Shown piece after piece: positions 1-8,872 of a stretch of DNA of 64,000 nt. The notes beneath the pieces were generated by a model. It worked only from the letters and a program-made list of their open reading frames with translations, was not told the DNA's origin and did not search any database. A program made the translations under genes and the position numbers. The DNA comes from VXNF01 sp965116465. GTDB taxonomy: Bacteria; Actinomycetota; Acidimicrobiia; Acidimicrobiales; CATQHL01. How positions within the stretch are numbered: position 1 is the stretch's first letter; every line of letters starts with the position of its first letter. The DNA is taken from the NCBI GenBank assembly GCA_965116465.1, contig OZ220687.1:2294001-2358000 (forward strand), written 5' to 3'.

Positions 1-684
1 GGCCTGGACGAACGCCGGCGAGATGACGTTGGGCATCACGTTGTGGAACGCCACGCGCAGAGGTGTCCCGCCGGCGCAGCGGGCGGCCTCCACGAACGGC
101 ATGCGCCGCAACCCCAGGATCTGGCCCCGGATCAGGCGCGCGAAGATGGGCGCGTTGACGAAGGCGATGGCGATGCCCACATTCAGGGCGCCCGAGCCGG
201 CAGCGGCGACGAGCACGAGGGCCAGCACGAAGACGGGGAACGCCTGGAAGATGTCCAGGATTCGCATGATGACCTCGGACACGGCGCCGCCGAGGCCGCG
301 GCGCTCACCGAAGTAGCCGGCGATCACGCCGAGGATCACGCCGATGGCCATCGAGGCGGCGGTGGCCGCGAAGGCGACGGGGATGTCGGTGCGGGTGGCG
401 GCGATGACCCGTGAGAACACGTCCAGGCCGGTGGCGTCGGTGCCGAACCAGTGGGCACTGCTGGGCGGCTCCAGGATGAGCCCCGGGAACGTCTTCTCGG
501 GGTCGTACGGGATGATCCACGGGGCGATGATCGTGACGATCAGCACGCCGGTCACAATCACGAGACCGAAGATCCCGGCGGGGCGGCTGCAGACGAAACG
601 CAGGTAGTACCGGAACGGGCTCTCGCGCCGGCCGGTCAGCGGTGCCGGCCCCGCCGTGGCGTCGATGGGCTCGATGGGATCCAT
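1..684 (-). CDS. dppC: ABC transporter permease, DppC/OppC type (3' end outside window)
   Basis: Inner-membrane permease subunit of a family-5 (peptide/opine/nickel type) importer. Translation of the reverse strand from the ATG at 684 gives a short cytoplasmic N-terminus, a first membrane helix (about residues 38-58), the DppC-typical HWFGTDATGLDVFSR motif, and a membrane block ending in the EAA-loop region (FVEAARCAGGTPLRVAFHNV). The gene runs off the left edge, so the last membrane segments are missing. Its ATG overlaps the TGA of the upstream dppB-like gene (TGATG), so the two are translationally coupled. The substrate cannot be told from the sequence; the hydantoinase B gene in the same operon suggests a cyclic amide or modified amino acid rather than plain peptides (inference). 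Confidence 0.88.
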   Translation of the reverse strand, partial: MDPIEPIDATAGPAPLTGRRESPFRYYLRFVCSRPAGIFGLVIVTGVLIVTIIAPWIIPYDPEKTFPGLILEPPSSAHWFGTDATGLDVFSRVIAATRTDIPVAFAATAASMAIGVILGVIAGYFGERRGLGGAVSEVIMRILDIFQAFPVFVLALVLVAAAGSGALNVGIAIAFVNAPIFARLIRGQILGLRRMPFVEAARCAGGTPLRVAFHNVMPNVISPAFVQA

Positions 685-1706
685 CAGGCTGCCCTGATCC
701 TGGGGTCGACCAGGTAGTGCACCACGTCCACCAGCAGGAAGATGAAGATCGACACCACCGTGGCGACCAGTACGAAGCCCTGGATGGCGTTGAAGTCGGC
801 GTTGGAGATGGCGAGCACCGCGTACTGGCCCAGCCCGCCCCAGGAGAAGATCGTCTCCACCAGCACGGCGCCGCCGATCACGAAACCGTAGGTGATGCCC
901 GCCAGCGTGATGACAGGCGGCAGCGAGTTCTTGAACGCGATCCAGAGCTGTGTGCGCTCACCCACCCCTGCGGACTTGACCTGCTGGACGAACTCCGAGT
1001 CGAGGTTCTTGGTGACGTTGGCCCGCGTCATCTTCAGGATCGGCGCGCCGTAGACGAACACCAGCGTGATGACCGGCAGGACGAGGTGCACCACGGCGTC
1101 GCGTAATCGTCCCCAGTCGGCGGCGATGATGCTGTCGATGGTGTGGAGACCGGTCACGTCGTCGGGAGGCCCCATCGCCAGATCCACGCGGCCGAGTGGC
1201 GCCGGCGCCCAGCCCATCTTGAAGAAGAACAAGAACAGCAGCAGCTGCGCCAGCCAGAAATCCGGCATCGAGCCGGCGAACATGCCGTAGGTGAAGACAC
1301 TGCGGTTCACGGCGCGGCTGTACCAGCGCTTGGCCATGCGGGCGGTGAAGACCCCGAGGGGCACCAGCACCACCAGCGCCGCCACCAGCGAGATCGTGAT
1401 CAGCTCGAGGGTGGCGGGAATGCGGTCGGCCAGATCGGTCGTGACGGCATTCCCCGTGACGTTCGACCGGCCGAGGTCACCCCGGAACAGGTCCCGGATC
1501 CAGATGCCGTACTGCACCGGGACCGGGTCGTTGAGGTGCAGTCGTTCTCGCAGTGCCTCGATCTGCTCTGGGCCTGCCGTCGAACCCAGCTGTGACACGG
1601 CGGGATCCCCGGGAAGCTGCCGGACCAGGGCGAAGATCACGACCGACGCCCCGAACAGCTGGATGACCGAGAGCGCCAGCCGCTTCGCAATCAGTCGGCC
1701 GAGCAT
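684..1706 (-). CDS. dppB: ABC transporter permease, DppB/OppB type
   Basis: Partner permease of the adjacent DppC-like protein, 340 residues, the usual DppB length. It starts with the family signature of a first helix followed by VRQLPGDPAV. Several hydrophobic segments follow, with the cytoplasmic EAA-type loop around FVQQVKSAGVGERTQLWIAF and the C-terminal DVVHYLVDPRIRAA tail typical of DppB. It lies 15 bp downstream of the hyuB-like gene and overlaps dppC by one base, so it belongs to a four-gene operon read leftwards from 5245. The family is clear; the substrate is not. Confidence 0.93.
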   Translation of the reverse strand: MLGRLIAKRLALSVIQLFGASVVIFALVRQLPGDPAVSQLGSTAGPEQIEALRERLHLNDPVPVQYGIWIRDLFRGDLGRSNVTGNAVTTDLADRIPATLELITISLVAALVVLVPLGVFTARMAKRWYSRAVNRSVFTYGMFAGSMPDFWLAQLLLFLFFFKMGWAPAPLGRVDLAMGPPDDVTGLHTIDSIIAADWGRLRDAVVHLVLPVITLVFVYGAPILKMTRANVTKNLDSEFVQQVKSAGVGERTQLWIAFKNSLPPVITLAGITYGFVIGGAVLVETIFSWGGLGQYAVLAISNADFNAIQGFVLVATVVSIFIFLLVDVVHYLVDPRIRAA

Positions 1707-1721
1707 CTCGATGACGTCCGC

Positions 1722-3503
1722 TCAGGCGGAGGGCGATGTGTGTTCGAGTTGCTCCCGTCGGCGGGCGGTGGCGTCGTGATCGATCTCGAACGATTCCGGA
1801 TCCAGGACGACGCCGAAGACCCCCTCGGCGGCGTCCAGCGACACGAGACCGTTGCGCGCGTCGTTGCGCACCGTCTCGACGTCCCGGCGATGGGGCGGAC
1901 CGAAGCCGCCGCCCCCGGCGTTGTCGGCCTCGATCACCGTTCCGGCGGCGAAGCGCGAGGTGGTGTTCGGGGCGAGCCTCCGCATCTCGGTGCCAGGTGT
2001 CTGGACCCGGTACTGGTTCAGCGATGACCGCCCGCCGCCGAACAGCCCGAAGGCCGGCGCCCAGTCCTCGCCGTAGGTCGTGACCTCGGTCTCGGGGGCC
2101 TCCAGGGTGTAGCGGAAGCGGATCCCCAGCCCGCCGCGATACGTGCCGGGCCCGGCCGAGTCACACCAGTACTCGTGGTGGGCGATGCGCACCGGGTTCT
2201 GGATCTCGAACATCTCGTAGTCGTTGGCGGCGTAGCCCCCGCCGCAGGCGATGAGGCCGATGAAGCTCCAGCCGTCGTTCTCCGAGGTGGCCCCGGCGCC
2301 CCCCTTGTTCGCCAGCAGCGGGGGACCGTAGAAGCGCTCGCCGGTCCGCGGGTCCAGACCCTTGATCATGTGGGACTCGTTGCGGCTCCAGCCGGCGCAC
2401 ACCCGGTCGGGGAGCACCTCCGAGAGGGCCAGGAAGATGGAGTCCCCCGCCACGTCGGAGGACGTGAAGTTCCCCTGGACGCAGGGCGAGGGGAACGTGC
2501 AGTTCAGGAAGCTGCCCTCGGGCACGATCACGTCGATGCAGCGCAGCACCCCGTCGTTGTGCGGCAGGTCGGGGTCCACCAGCATCAGCACGACCGCCAC
2601 GACCGCCGCGAACGTGGTGCCGTAGGCGCAGTTGTAGTAGTAGGGCGTCTGCGGTGAGCTGCCGGCGTAGTCGACGCTGATGTGACCGCCGTCTGTGGTG
2701 ATCGCCAGCTTGGCGGTCACGTCGATCGACTCGCTGCCGTCGTCGCACCGGTAGACGACCTCGCTGCGGTAGGTCCCGTCGGGGATCTGCGCCAACTCCG
2801 AGCGCATACGTCGCTCCGTGGCGTCGAGCAGGAAGTCGAGGTGGTCCTTGAGGGTGCCGACGCCCTGCTCGGTCGCCAGGGCCTCCAGCCGGAGCCCGCC
2901 CGTGCGACAGGCCCCGATGGAGGCCTGGATGTCGCCCAAAACGAAGTGGGGCAGGCGCGTGTTGGCGTTCAGCAGGTTCCACACGTCGGAACGGAGGGTG
3001 CCGCGGTCGTACAGCCGCAGCGGCGGGATGCGGAAGTTCTCCTGCCAGATGTCGGTGGCCTGCGGGTTGTAGCCGCCCATGACCGCGCTGCCCAGGTCGG
3101 CGAGGTGGCCCTTGGCGGCGCCCCAGAAATGAATCTCCCCCTCGACGAACACCGGCATGAAGATGCACGTGTCGGGTGCGTGGTTGCCCCCGTAGTAGGG
3201 GTCGTTCTGGATGAAGATGTCGCCGGGGCAGATGTCGTCGCCGAAGAACTCGATGAGGTGCTCCAGCGAGTGCACGATGGCGTAGGCCATCTGCGGCAGC
3301 CCCTCCTCCTGGCTGAGGATCCGGGCCCGCTCGTCCAGGACGGCCGTGCAGAAATCCTTCACCTGGAAGAGGGGCGACCTGGCGGTGCGCTCGAGCACGA
3401 GCGACATCTCCTTGGCGATCGCCTCGATCTTCTTGCCGAGGACGACCGCCAGGATCGGGTCGATGTCCTCCCGGGGCGCCGTGGTTACCCCAGCCCGGGT
3501 CAC
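1722..3503 (-). CDS. hyuB: Hydantoinase B/oxoprolinase family protein (HyuB-like)
   Basis: Member of the HyuB/acetone-carboxylase-alpha family, which hydrolyses cyclic amides (N-methylhydantoin, 5-oxoproline) or carboxylates ketones, normally with ATP and a HyuA partner. Motifs include ILSQEEGLPQMAYAI, PGDIFIQNDPYYGGNHAPD and the C-terminal GGGGFGPPHRR block. The chosen GTG at 3503 overlaps the stop of the upstream binding-protein gene (GTGA), giving 593 residues; the open frame extends further upstream but only inside that gene. No hyuA is visible in the window, although one could lie beyond the left edge. Placement between a binding protein and its permeases implies that the transported compound is the substrate (inference). 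Family confident, exact reaction not. Confidence 0.87.
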   Translation of the reverse strand: MTRAGVTTAPREDIDPILAVVLGKKIEAIAKEMSLVLERTARSPLFQVKDFCTAVLDERARILSQEEGLPQMAYAIVHSLEHLIEFFGDDICPGDIFIQNDPYYGGNHAPDTCIFMPVFVEGEIHFWGAAKGHLADLGSAVMGGYNPQATDIWQENFRIPPLRLYDRGTLRSDVWNLLNANTRLPHFVLGDIQASIGACRTGGLRLEALATEQGVGTLKDHLDFLLDATERRMRSELAQIPDGTYRSEVVYRCDDGSESIDVTAKLAITTDGGHISVDYAGSSPQTPYYYNCAYGTTFAAVVAVVLMLVDPDLPHNDGVLRCIDVIVPEGSFLNCTFPSPCVQGNFTSSDVAGDSIFLALSEVLPDRVCAGWSRNESHMIKGLDPRTGERFYGPPLLANKGGAGATSENDGWSFIGLIACGGGYAANDYEMFEIQNPVRIAHHEYWCDSAGPGTYRGGLGIRFRYTLEAPETEVTTYGEDWAPAFGLFGGGRSSLNQYRVQTPGTEMRRLAPNTTSRFAAGTVIEADNAGGGGFGPPHRRDVETVRNDARNGLVSLDAAEGVFGVVLDPESFEIDHDATARRREQLEHTSPSA

Positions 3504-5245
3504 TCGGTGAGCCTCATTTCCCAGAACCGCAGACCCTCGTCGGGTGGCCACAGGATGCCTTCGACGCCGGGACGGTGCGAGACCACGTACTGCGGCGTGG
3601 CGAGCACGATCCACGGCGGATCATCGGCCATGATCTGCTGGATCTGCCGGGCGATGTCGAGGCGGGCGGCGTTGTCGGTCTCGAACCGGCCCGCGTCGAA
3701 CAGGGCGTGCACCTCTGCGTTGGCGTAGTTGCCGTAGTTCAGGAACCCGAAGAGGCCGGCGCCGGCGAAGATCTCCATGCCGTAGAGGATGTCGATGGCG
3801 TGGCTCTGCAGGGCCGCGGTCATGATCATCTCGAAGTCCCGGCTGTTGGAGATGTCGGCGAAGGTGCCGAACGTGACCTTGTTCAGGTCGATGTTGACGC
3901 CGATCTCCTCCCACGCCGACTTGACGGCCACGGCGACCCGCTCGTTCTCGGGCCGGTGGTCGGCGTAGGTCAGCGTGGCGCTGATCGGCGTCTCCACGCC
4001 CGACTCGGCGATGAGCTGCCGCGCCTTGTCCAGGTTGGTCTCGTACGGGAAGTACTCGTCGGTGTAGCCGGGGAACATCGGCGGGATGTAGCTCTTGATC
4101 GGCGAGGCCCAGCCGTCGAAGATGGCGATGATCTCGTCGTACGGCGCCGCGTACGCCAGGGCCTGTCGGACCAGTGGGTTGTCGAACGGCGGCACCGCGT
4201 TGTTGGCGATGATCGTGGTGATGTTGTTGCCCTCGAACACCGAGAGTTCCACGTTGTCGTTGCCGGCGATGCTCGACAACTCGGTACCCGACAGGGCCAG
4301 CGCCATGTCCACGGCGCCGCTGAGCAGGGCGCTCACCCGGTTCGATGACTCCGGCACGGCCCGGTAGATGATCCGGTCGATGTCGGGCTTGCCGGCCCAG
4401 TAGTTCGGGTTGGCGCGCAGCACGGTCTGCTGGCCCGCGGTGTTCTCCTCGATGTAGTAGGGCCCGAAGCCGGCGGCGTTGGTGGCCATCCAGCCGAGTG
4501 CCCACGGGTCGTCGGCGGTGGCGTTGGACTCCACGATGTCCTTGTTCAGGATGGGGATGAACGACAGGGTGAAGATCGGCTGCACCAGCGGGCTGAAGTC
4601 GGCGAGTGTCATCTTGACGGTGAAGTCGTCGACCGCCTCGAACTGGTCGGCGGAGGTGACGTTCATCAGCAGCAGTAGGAACTGGTTCACGGCCTGCACG
4701 CCGAAGGCACGATCGATGCTGTACATGAAGTCCTCGGTGGTGGCCCGGTCGCCGTTGTGGTCGACCAGGTCGTCGCGCATCGTGAAGGTCCACTCCGTGC
4801 CGTCGGCGCTGACCTCGGCGCTGGCGAACTGGCGTGGCAGGAACTCGTTGAAGTTCCGCTCGGTGCCGTCGTCGGCGTACCAGAACTTGGTGTCGTAGAT
4901 GTTGTCGGTCATCTCCCACGACTGCGGCGTGCCGGCGAAGAACTCGGTGTCGAGTGTCGGGGCGGTGTCGACCGCCGCAACGACCAGCGTCTTCTCCTCG
5001 GCGGGCGCCGGTGGCGGGGGCTCCGGTGCCGCCGCGGGCTCCTCGGCCGGTGCGGGCGCCGCAGGCTCGGGCGAAGGCGGCGCGTCTGCCGGAGCCGCGG
5101 GCTCGGCCGGAGCCGGTGCCGGCGCCTCCGGTGCGGGCGCCGGGGCGGCGGGTTCGGCCTCGTCGTCACCACCACAGGCGGCGACGATCAGGGCGAGCAC
5201 CAACAGCGGTGCCAGGAATCCTCGAAGGGATCGTCTCGTGCGCAT
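3500..5245 (-). CDS. Family-5 extracellular solute-binding lipoprotein
   Basis: Substrate-binding component of the importer encoded downstream. A type II signal peptide with lipobox LIVAAC (Cys24) anchors it to the membrane. Residues about 27-85 form a Pro/Ala/Glu-rich flexible linker. The SBP_bac_5 domain follows, with WTFTMRDDLVDHNGD and the VRQALAYAAPYDEII helix typical of DppA/OppA. Length is 581 residues. A strong AGGAGG ribosome site precedes the ATG. It is the first gene of the operon with hyuB, dppB and dppC; its TGA is shared with the hyuB GTG. Bound ligand unknown. Confidence 0.93.
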   Translation of the reverse strand: MRTRRSLRGFLAPLLVLALIVAACGGDDEAEPAAPAPAPEAPAPAPAEPAAPADAPPSPEPAAPAPAEEPAAAPEPPPPAPAEEKTLVVAAVDTAPTLDTEFFAGTPQSWEMTDNIYDTKFWYADDGTERNFNEFLPRQFASAEVSADGTEWTFTMRDDLVDHNGDRATTEDFMYSIDRAFGVQAVNQFLLLLMNVTSADQFEAVDDFTVKMTLADFSPLVQPIFTLSFIPILNKDIVESNATADDPWALGWMATNAAGFGPYYIEENTAGQQTVLRANPNYWAGKPDIDRIIYRAVPESSNRVSALLSGAVDMALALSGTELSSIAGNDNVELSVFEGNNITTIIANNAVPPFDNPLVRQALAYAAPYDEIIAIFDGWASPIKSYIPPMFPGYTDEYFPYETNLDKARQLIAESGVETPISATLTYADHRPENERVAVAVKSAWEEIGVNIDLNKVTFGTFADISNSRDFEMIMTAALQSHAIDILYGMEIFAGAGLFGFLNYGNYANAEVHALFDAGRFETDNAARLDIARQIQQIMADDPPWIVLATPQYVVSHRPGVEGILWPPDEGLRFWEMRLTE

Positions 5246-5404
5246 CTTCCCCTCCTGGTGCGCTAGGACGAACAGTCGGGCGAAACGCTAGTGGTAATCT
5301 CCGCGCCGTGCTGCGGTGAAGCTCGGATAAGTCCCGACCGCACCGAGGAGATTGCGGAGCATCGCCCCGCGCCACCCGATCAGTCAGTGCGTGCCACCCG
5401 AACC

Positions 5405-5430
5405 GTCATTCCGGCGGAAGCCGGAATCCA
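5405..5430 (+). repeat. Dispersed 26-bp palindromic repeat, copy 1
   Basis: Copy of the sequence GTCATTCC(GGCGGAAGCC)GGAATCCA, whose arms ATTCCGGC and GCCGGAAT can pair. It sits in the divergent upstream region between the binding-protein gene and the end of nadX. Five more copies lie at 10845, 16955, 21800, 42200 and 57798. It resembles the small intergenic repeats of the Neisseria dRS3 type in form, which is an analogy and not an assignment. Confidence 0.85.
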
Positions 5431-5478
5431 TTCGCCTGCGGATCCGAAGGCGTCGGACGTTGACTACTCAGCACACTC

Positions 5479-6267
5479 CTAAGGCAGCGCCATAACGGCG
5501 CGACCCGAGCGGAGCGCGTGCACGATGCTGTAGGCCGTCACCTGCGACGTCTTGGGGTTGTCCGGCGCGGCTCTGCCTGCCATCTCCACACTGAGAGTGC
5601 CCAGGCGGCCGGAGGCCTCGATCCTCCCGATGTTGCCGGTGGTGAGTGCGGGATCGGCCACGAGATCCACCTGCGTCTGCTCGAGCCCCAGCCCCGCCAG
5701 CGCGATCGTCATGGCCAGATTGGCGTTCTTGGGATAGAGCCTGGCCGCCTCATGTGCCGGCCCGGAGTGGATCACGGTCGGCTCCAACAGAGCGTCGAGT
5801 TGGAAGGCCCGCTCGGCAGGCGTGTCCAACCAGGCGTGCGGAGGCTTCGAGGAGGTGTAACGAACCCAGTCGAGCCCGCCCTCCCGCAGCGCCAGCAGCC
5901 CATCGAGTCCGGCCGTGGCCCCGCTGGGCACCAGAATGCGCCGCCCGCCCCGCCGCGCTGCCTCACACATCCGGTCCAGGAACCCCTGATCGCCGAACGC
6001 ACCGGTCGAGATGACCATCAGATCGGTCCCCCCGTCGAGCACCGCCTCGCCGTACTCCCGGACCGCCGGCTGCCCCGCGCACTCAACGACAAAGTCCGGG
6101 CCGGTGTCCAAGAGTTCCTCGACCGACGTCACCACCGCGGCACCCGGCAGACCCCGCCGAGCCGATTCCAGGTACCGGTCGCGGACCAGGACCGCCACCA
6201 CATCGACCTCCGAGGCGACGACCTGCCCGATCGCCCCGAATCCAATGAGCGCGATCCGCTGGGTCAC
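5479..6267 (-). CDS. nadX: Aspartate dehydrogenase, NadX type
   Basis: NAD(P)-dependent L-aspartate dehydrogenase, giving iminoaspartate or oxaloacetate plus ammonia. The N-terminal Rossmann motif is IALIGFGAIGQVV. The catalytic and substrate region includes PSGATAGLDGLLALREGG and SSKPPHAW, and the late LYPKNANLAMTIALAG motif is characteristic of NadX. The GTG at 6267 is chosen because it overlaps the TGA of the upstream dioxygenase (GTGA), giving 262 residues, the normal family length. Co-translation with a NicX-like enzyme ties it to breakdown of a nitrogen heterocycle or aspartate-like amine (inference) rather than only to NAD synthesis; no nadA, nadB or nadC is present. Confidence 0.85.
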   Translation of the reverse strand: MTQRIALIGFGAIGQVVASEVDVVAVLVRDRYLESARRGLPGAAVVTSVEELLDTGPDFVVECAGQPAVREYGEAVLDGGTDLMVISTGAFGDQGFLDRMCEAARRGGRRILVPSGATAGLDGLLALREGGLDWVRYTSSKPPHAWLDTPAERAFQLDALLEPTVIHSGPAHEAARLYPKNANLAMTIALAGLGLEQTQVDLVADPALTTGNIGRIEASGRLGTLSVEMAGRAAPDNPKTSQVTAYSIVHALRSGRAVMALP

Positions 6268-7283
6268 GAGCGGGGGCGCATCTCCTGTACGACGACGTCG
6301 CCGTCGACGACGATGGGTTCGTCGTCGAGGTAGAGGCTGCAGTTCCGCATGGGGATGTCGAAGTGGCAGGCGGTGTCGTTGCTGCCTCCCAGCTCCTGGT
6401 TCGGGCCGGTGGAGAAGAGCACGTTGCCGTAGAAGGCACGCCCCTCCATCCCGATGCTCCCCGGGTCGGTCGCCAGCGCCGACCAGCGGCAGCGCTCGTT
6501 GAGGCCCCAACCGATGTGCGAGATGCCGTAGGCGTTCTCATCGTCGAACCCGGCCATGTAGTCGGCCACAAGATCGGCGTCCAGGCCACCCCTGATGTCG
6601 ACGATCCGGCCCGCCTCGATCGTCATGTCGATCGGGTTCTGCACGTACCTGCTGAACGGGTAGAGGATGTCGCCGGGCGCGATCACCACGCGGCCGTCCA
6701 CCCCGTCGTCGCGGCCGCCGCTGAACAGGAACCCCGAAGGCCAGTGATCCCAGCGTCCCGGCTCGTCGGTGTAGCCGTACTCGGTCATGACCGGGTAGGC
6801 GCCAAGCTGGTAGGTGACGTCGGTGCCGTAGGTGTTGGTGAAGCGCAACACCTCGGCGGTCTCGTAGACCTCGGCGGCGCACTCGACGCGCTCCCGCAGT
6901 TCGGGAGTCGGCAGCAGCCGGCCGAGCACGTCGAGCGACTCGATGCAGAGCAGGATGCGGGTGCCCGACTCCTGGATCTCCTGCTGCTCGACCGAGAACA
7001 GCAGGAAGACAAGGTCCACCATGAGGTCGGCCTGCTTCAGGGCCTCGATGGCGGACTGATTGCCGGCCAGCGGGTTCACGCCGACGTAGTCCAGCCCTCC
7101 CGCTTCGCGGTCCGCCGCCAGCCCGACCTCGTAGCTGTACGCCCCCAGGCGCTGGGCCGCCTCCAGGAAGTCGCGGGCGTAGGCCCGCTGCCGCTCCGTC
7201 TGGGACAGCACCGCGACCGTCTCGCCCTCGTGCACCCCGCAGAGACGCAGCTCGGCCTCGAATAGGTCCACTGCAGTTGTCAT
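6264..7283 (-). CDS. NicX-like 2,5-dihydroxypyridine 5,6-dioxygenase (peptidase M29-like fold)
   Basis: Non-heme-iron ring-cleavage dioxygenase family related in fold to aminopeptidase T. In Pseudomonas NicX the Fe ligands are a His followed about 53 residues later by an H-x-D pair. Here His256 (SHIGWG) and His307/Asp309 (TACHFDIPMRN) reproduce this spacing. Length is 339 residues and a GGGGAGG ribosome site precedes the ATG. Its TGA overlaps the nadX start. Known NicX converts 2,5-dihydroxypyridine to N-formylmaleamate in nicotinate breakdown. The nearby amidase, nadX and amidohydrolase fit catabolism of an N-heterocycle, but no hydroxylase or maleate isomerase of that pathway is present, so the ring substrate is open. 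Confidence 0.75.
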   Translation of the reverse strand: MTTAVDLFEAELRLCGVHEGETVAVLSQTERQRAYARDFLEAAQRLGAYSYEVGLAADREAGGLDYVGVNPLAGNQSAIEALKQADLMVDLVFLLFSVEQQEIQESGTRILLCIESLDVLGRLLPTPELRERVECAAEVYETAEVLRFTNTYGTDVTYQLGAYPVMTEYGYTDEPGRWDHWPSGFLFSGGRDDGVDGRVVIAPGDILYPFSRYVQNPIDMTIEAGRIVDIRGGLDADLVADYMAGFDDENAYGISHIGWGLNERCRWSALATDPGSIGMEGRAFYGNVLFSTGPNQELGGSNDTACHFDIPMRNCSLYLDDEPIVVDGDVVVQEMRPRS

Positions 7284-7372
7284 GTCCTCGCCTCCCCCCT
7301 CGGAGTTCGGGCTCCGGCACGCACTGAGCTTCGCGGTTGCCTCGGCCCGCCCCTGATGCTAGACGGCTCGTC

Positions 7373-8803
7373 ATGCCCGACGAACAGCTTGCGCAACTCA
7401 CAGCCCGTCAACTCCGCGAGGGCTACGAGTCCGGGGAACTGAGTCCCACTGCGGTGACCGAGACGGTCCTGGGAAGGATCGAGCGGCTCAACGGCGATCT
7501 CACGGCCTTCGTGACCGTGACCGCCGACGAGGCGCGGCAGGCGGCCGCGGCCGCCGAGCGGTCGCTGCGTCGTGGCGCCGGCACCCACGGTCGCCGTGGT
7601 GCGCTCTGCGGCGTACCGATCTCGATCAAGGACATGATCGTCACGCGCGGTGTGCGCACGACGATCGGGTCGCTGCTGCTGGCGGACTGGGTACCCGAGT
7701 TCGACACGCCCACCTCCGAGCGGCTGCGCGCTGCGGGAGCCCCGCTCCTGGGTAAGACGACCACCAGTGAGTTCGGTTGGAAGGGCGACTCCGGCAACAG
7801 GGTGAACGGACCCGCCCGCAACCCGTGGCGGCTCGACCGGACCGCCGGGGGCTCCAGCGGGGGAGCCGCCGCGGCGGCGGCGGCCGGTCTCGGACCTGCG
7901 GCCATCGGAAGCGACGGCGCCGGGTCGGTGCGGATCCCGGCGGCATTCTGCGGGGTCTTCGGGATCAAGCCGTCCTACGGCGTCATCCCGACGTTCCCGA
8001 TAAGCCCCATCGAGTCACTGTCGCACCTCGGGGTACTCGCCACCACCGTCGCCGACGCCGCGGACGTGCTGGGCATCGTGGCCGGCCCCGACCCGAGGGA
8101 CAGGTTCTCGCTCCCCGACACCGGCGCCGACTACGCCGCCGCGCTGACCGGGCCGCTCGGCGAGCTGCGCGTCGCCTGGAGTCCAGACCTGGGCTACGCG
8201 CCGGTCGAACCCGGGGTCCGGGAGTTGACAGCCGCGGCCGCTACCGTCTTCGAGTCCCTCGGCTGCGGGGTCAGCGAGGTCGTGCCCGGGTGGGACGACC
8301 CGTACCCGTTCCTCGACGCCATCTGGGCGGCCGGCAACGCCGGTCGCCACCTGCACGACCTGGAGGACGTGCGTCACCTCATCGATCCCGGCCGGCTCGA
8401 GATCGTCGAGCGCGGCATGCGGATCACAGGACCCGAACTGGCGCTCGCCCACGCCGCCAAGGCCACCTTCGCCGAGACGGTCCGGCAGTTCATGGACGGC
8501 TACGACCTGCTCCTGACGCCGACACTGCCACTCACCGCCTTCGAGGCCGGCGCGGACCAGCCGGGCCAGGTGGCCGGTCGACCCACGGAGTATCTCAGCT
8601 GGACCCCGTTCACCTACCCGTTCAACATCACCGGGCTGCCGGCGGCGAGCGTGCCGTGCGGGCTGTCCGATGGCCTGCCTGTGGGTCTGCAGATCGTGGG
8701 CGGCTGGCGCCAGGACGCTCTGGTCCTGCGCGCCGCGGCGGCGTTCGAGGAGGCCGCACCCTGGCCGCGCCACGCCGCCGGCGAAGGGCTATCGTTCGAC
8801 TGA
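7373..8803 (+). CDS. Amidase signature family hydrolase
   Basis: Ser-cisSer-Lys amidase of the GatA/AtzF-like superfamily, hydrolysing an unknown amide. The triad is visible: Lys86 in PISIKDM, cis-Ser in GGSSGG (about 161-162) and nucleophile Ser185 in GSDGAGSVRIPAAF. Starting at ATG 7373 gives 476 residues, the normal size; an upstream in-frame start adds 12 unconserved residues. It is divergent from the NicX-like gene with about 90 bp between the starts, so they may share a control region. The next gene, an amidohydrolase, begins 69 bp downstream. It is not clearly a tRNA amidotransferase subunit because gatB and gatC are absent here. Confidence 0.85.
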   Translation: MPDEQLAQLTARQLREGYESGELSPTAVTETVLGRIERLNGDLTAFVTVTADEARQAAAAAERSLRRGAGTHGRRGALCGVPISIKDMIVTRGVRTTIGSLLLADWVPEFDTPTSERLRAAGAPLLGKTTTSEFGWKGDSGNRVNGPARNPWRLDRTAGGSSGGAAAAAAAGLGPAAIGSDGAGSVRIPAAFCGVFGIKPSYGVIPTFPISPIESLSHLGVLATTVADAADVLGIVAGPDPRDRFSLPDTGADYAAALTGPLGELRVAWSPDLGYAPVEPGVRELTAAAATVFESLGCGVSEVVPGWDDPYPFLDAIWAAGNAGRHLHDLEDVRHLIDPGRLEIVERGMRITGPELALAHAAKATFAETVRQFMDGYDLLLTPTLPLTAFEAGADQPGQVAGRPTEYLSWTPFTYPFNITGLPAASVPCGLSDGLPVGLQIVGGWRQDALVLRAAAAFEEAAPWPRHAAGEGLSFD

Positions 8804-8872
8804 GCGGCCCGCTGACCTGCTGAGTCGTCCGGGCCCGCGCTCCGGCGTGACACCGGTACCGGAGGGGGGAGC

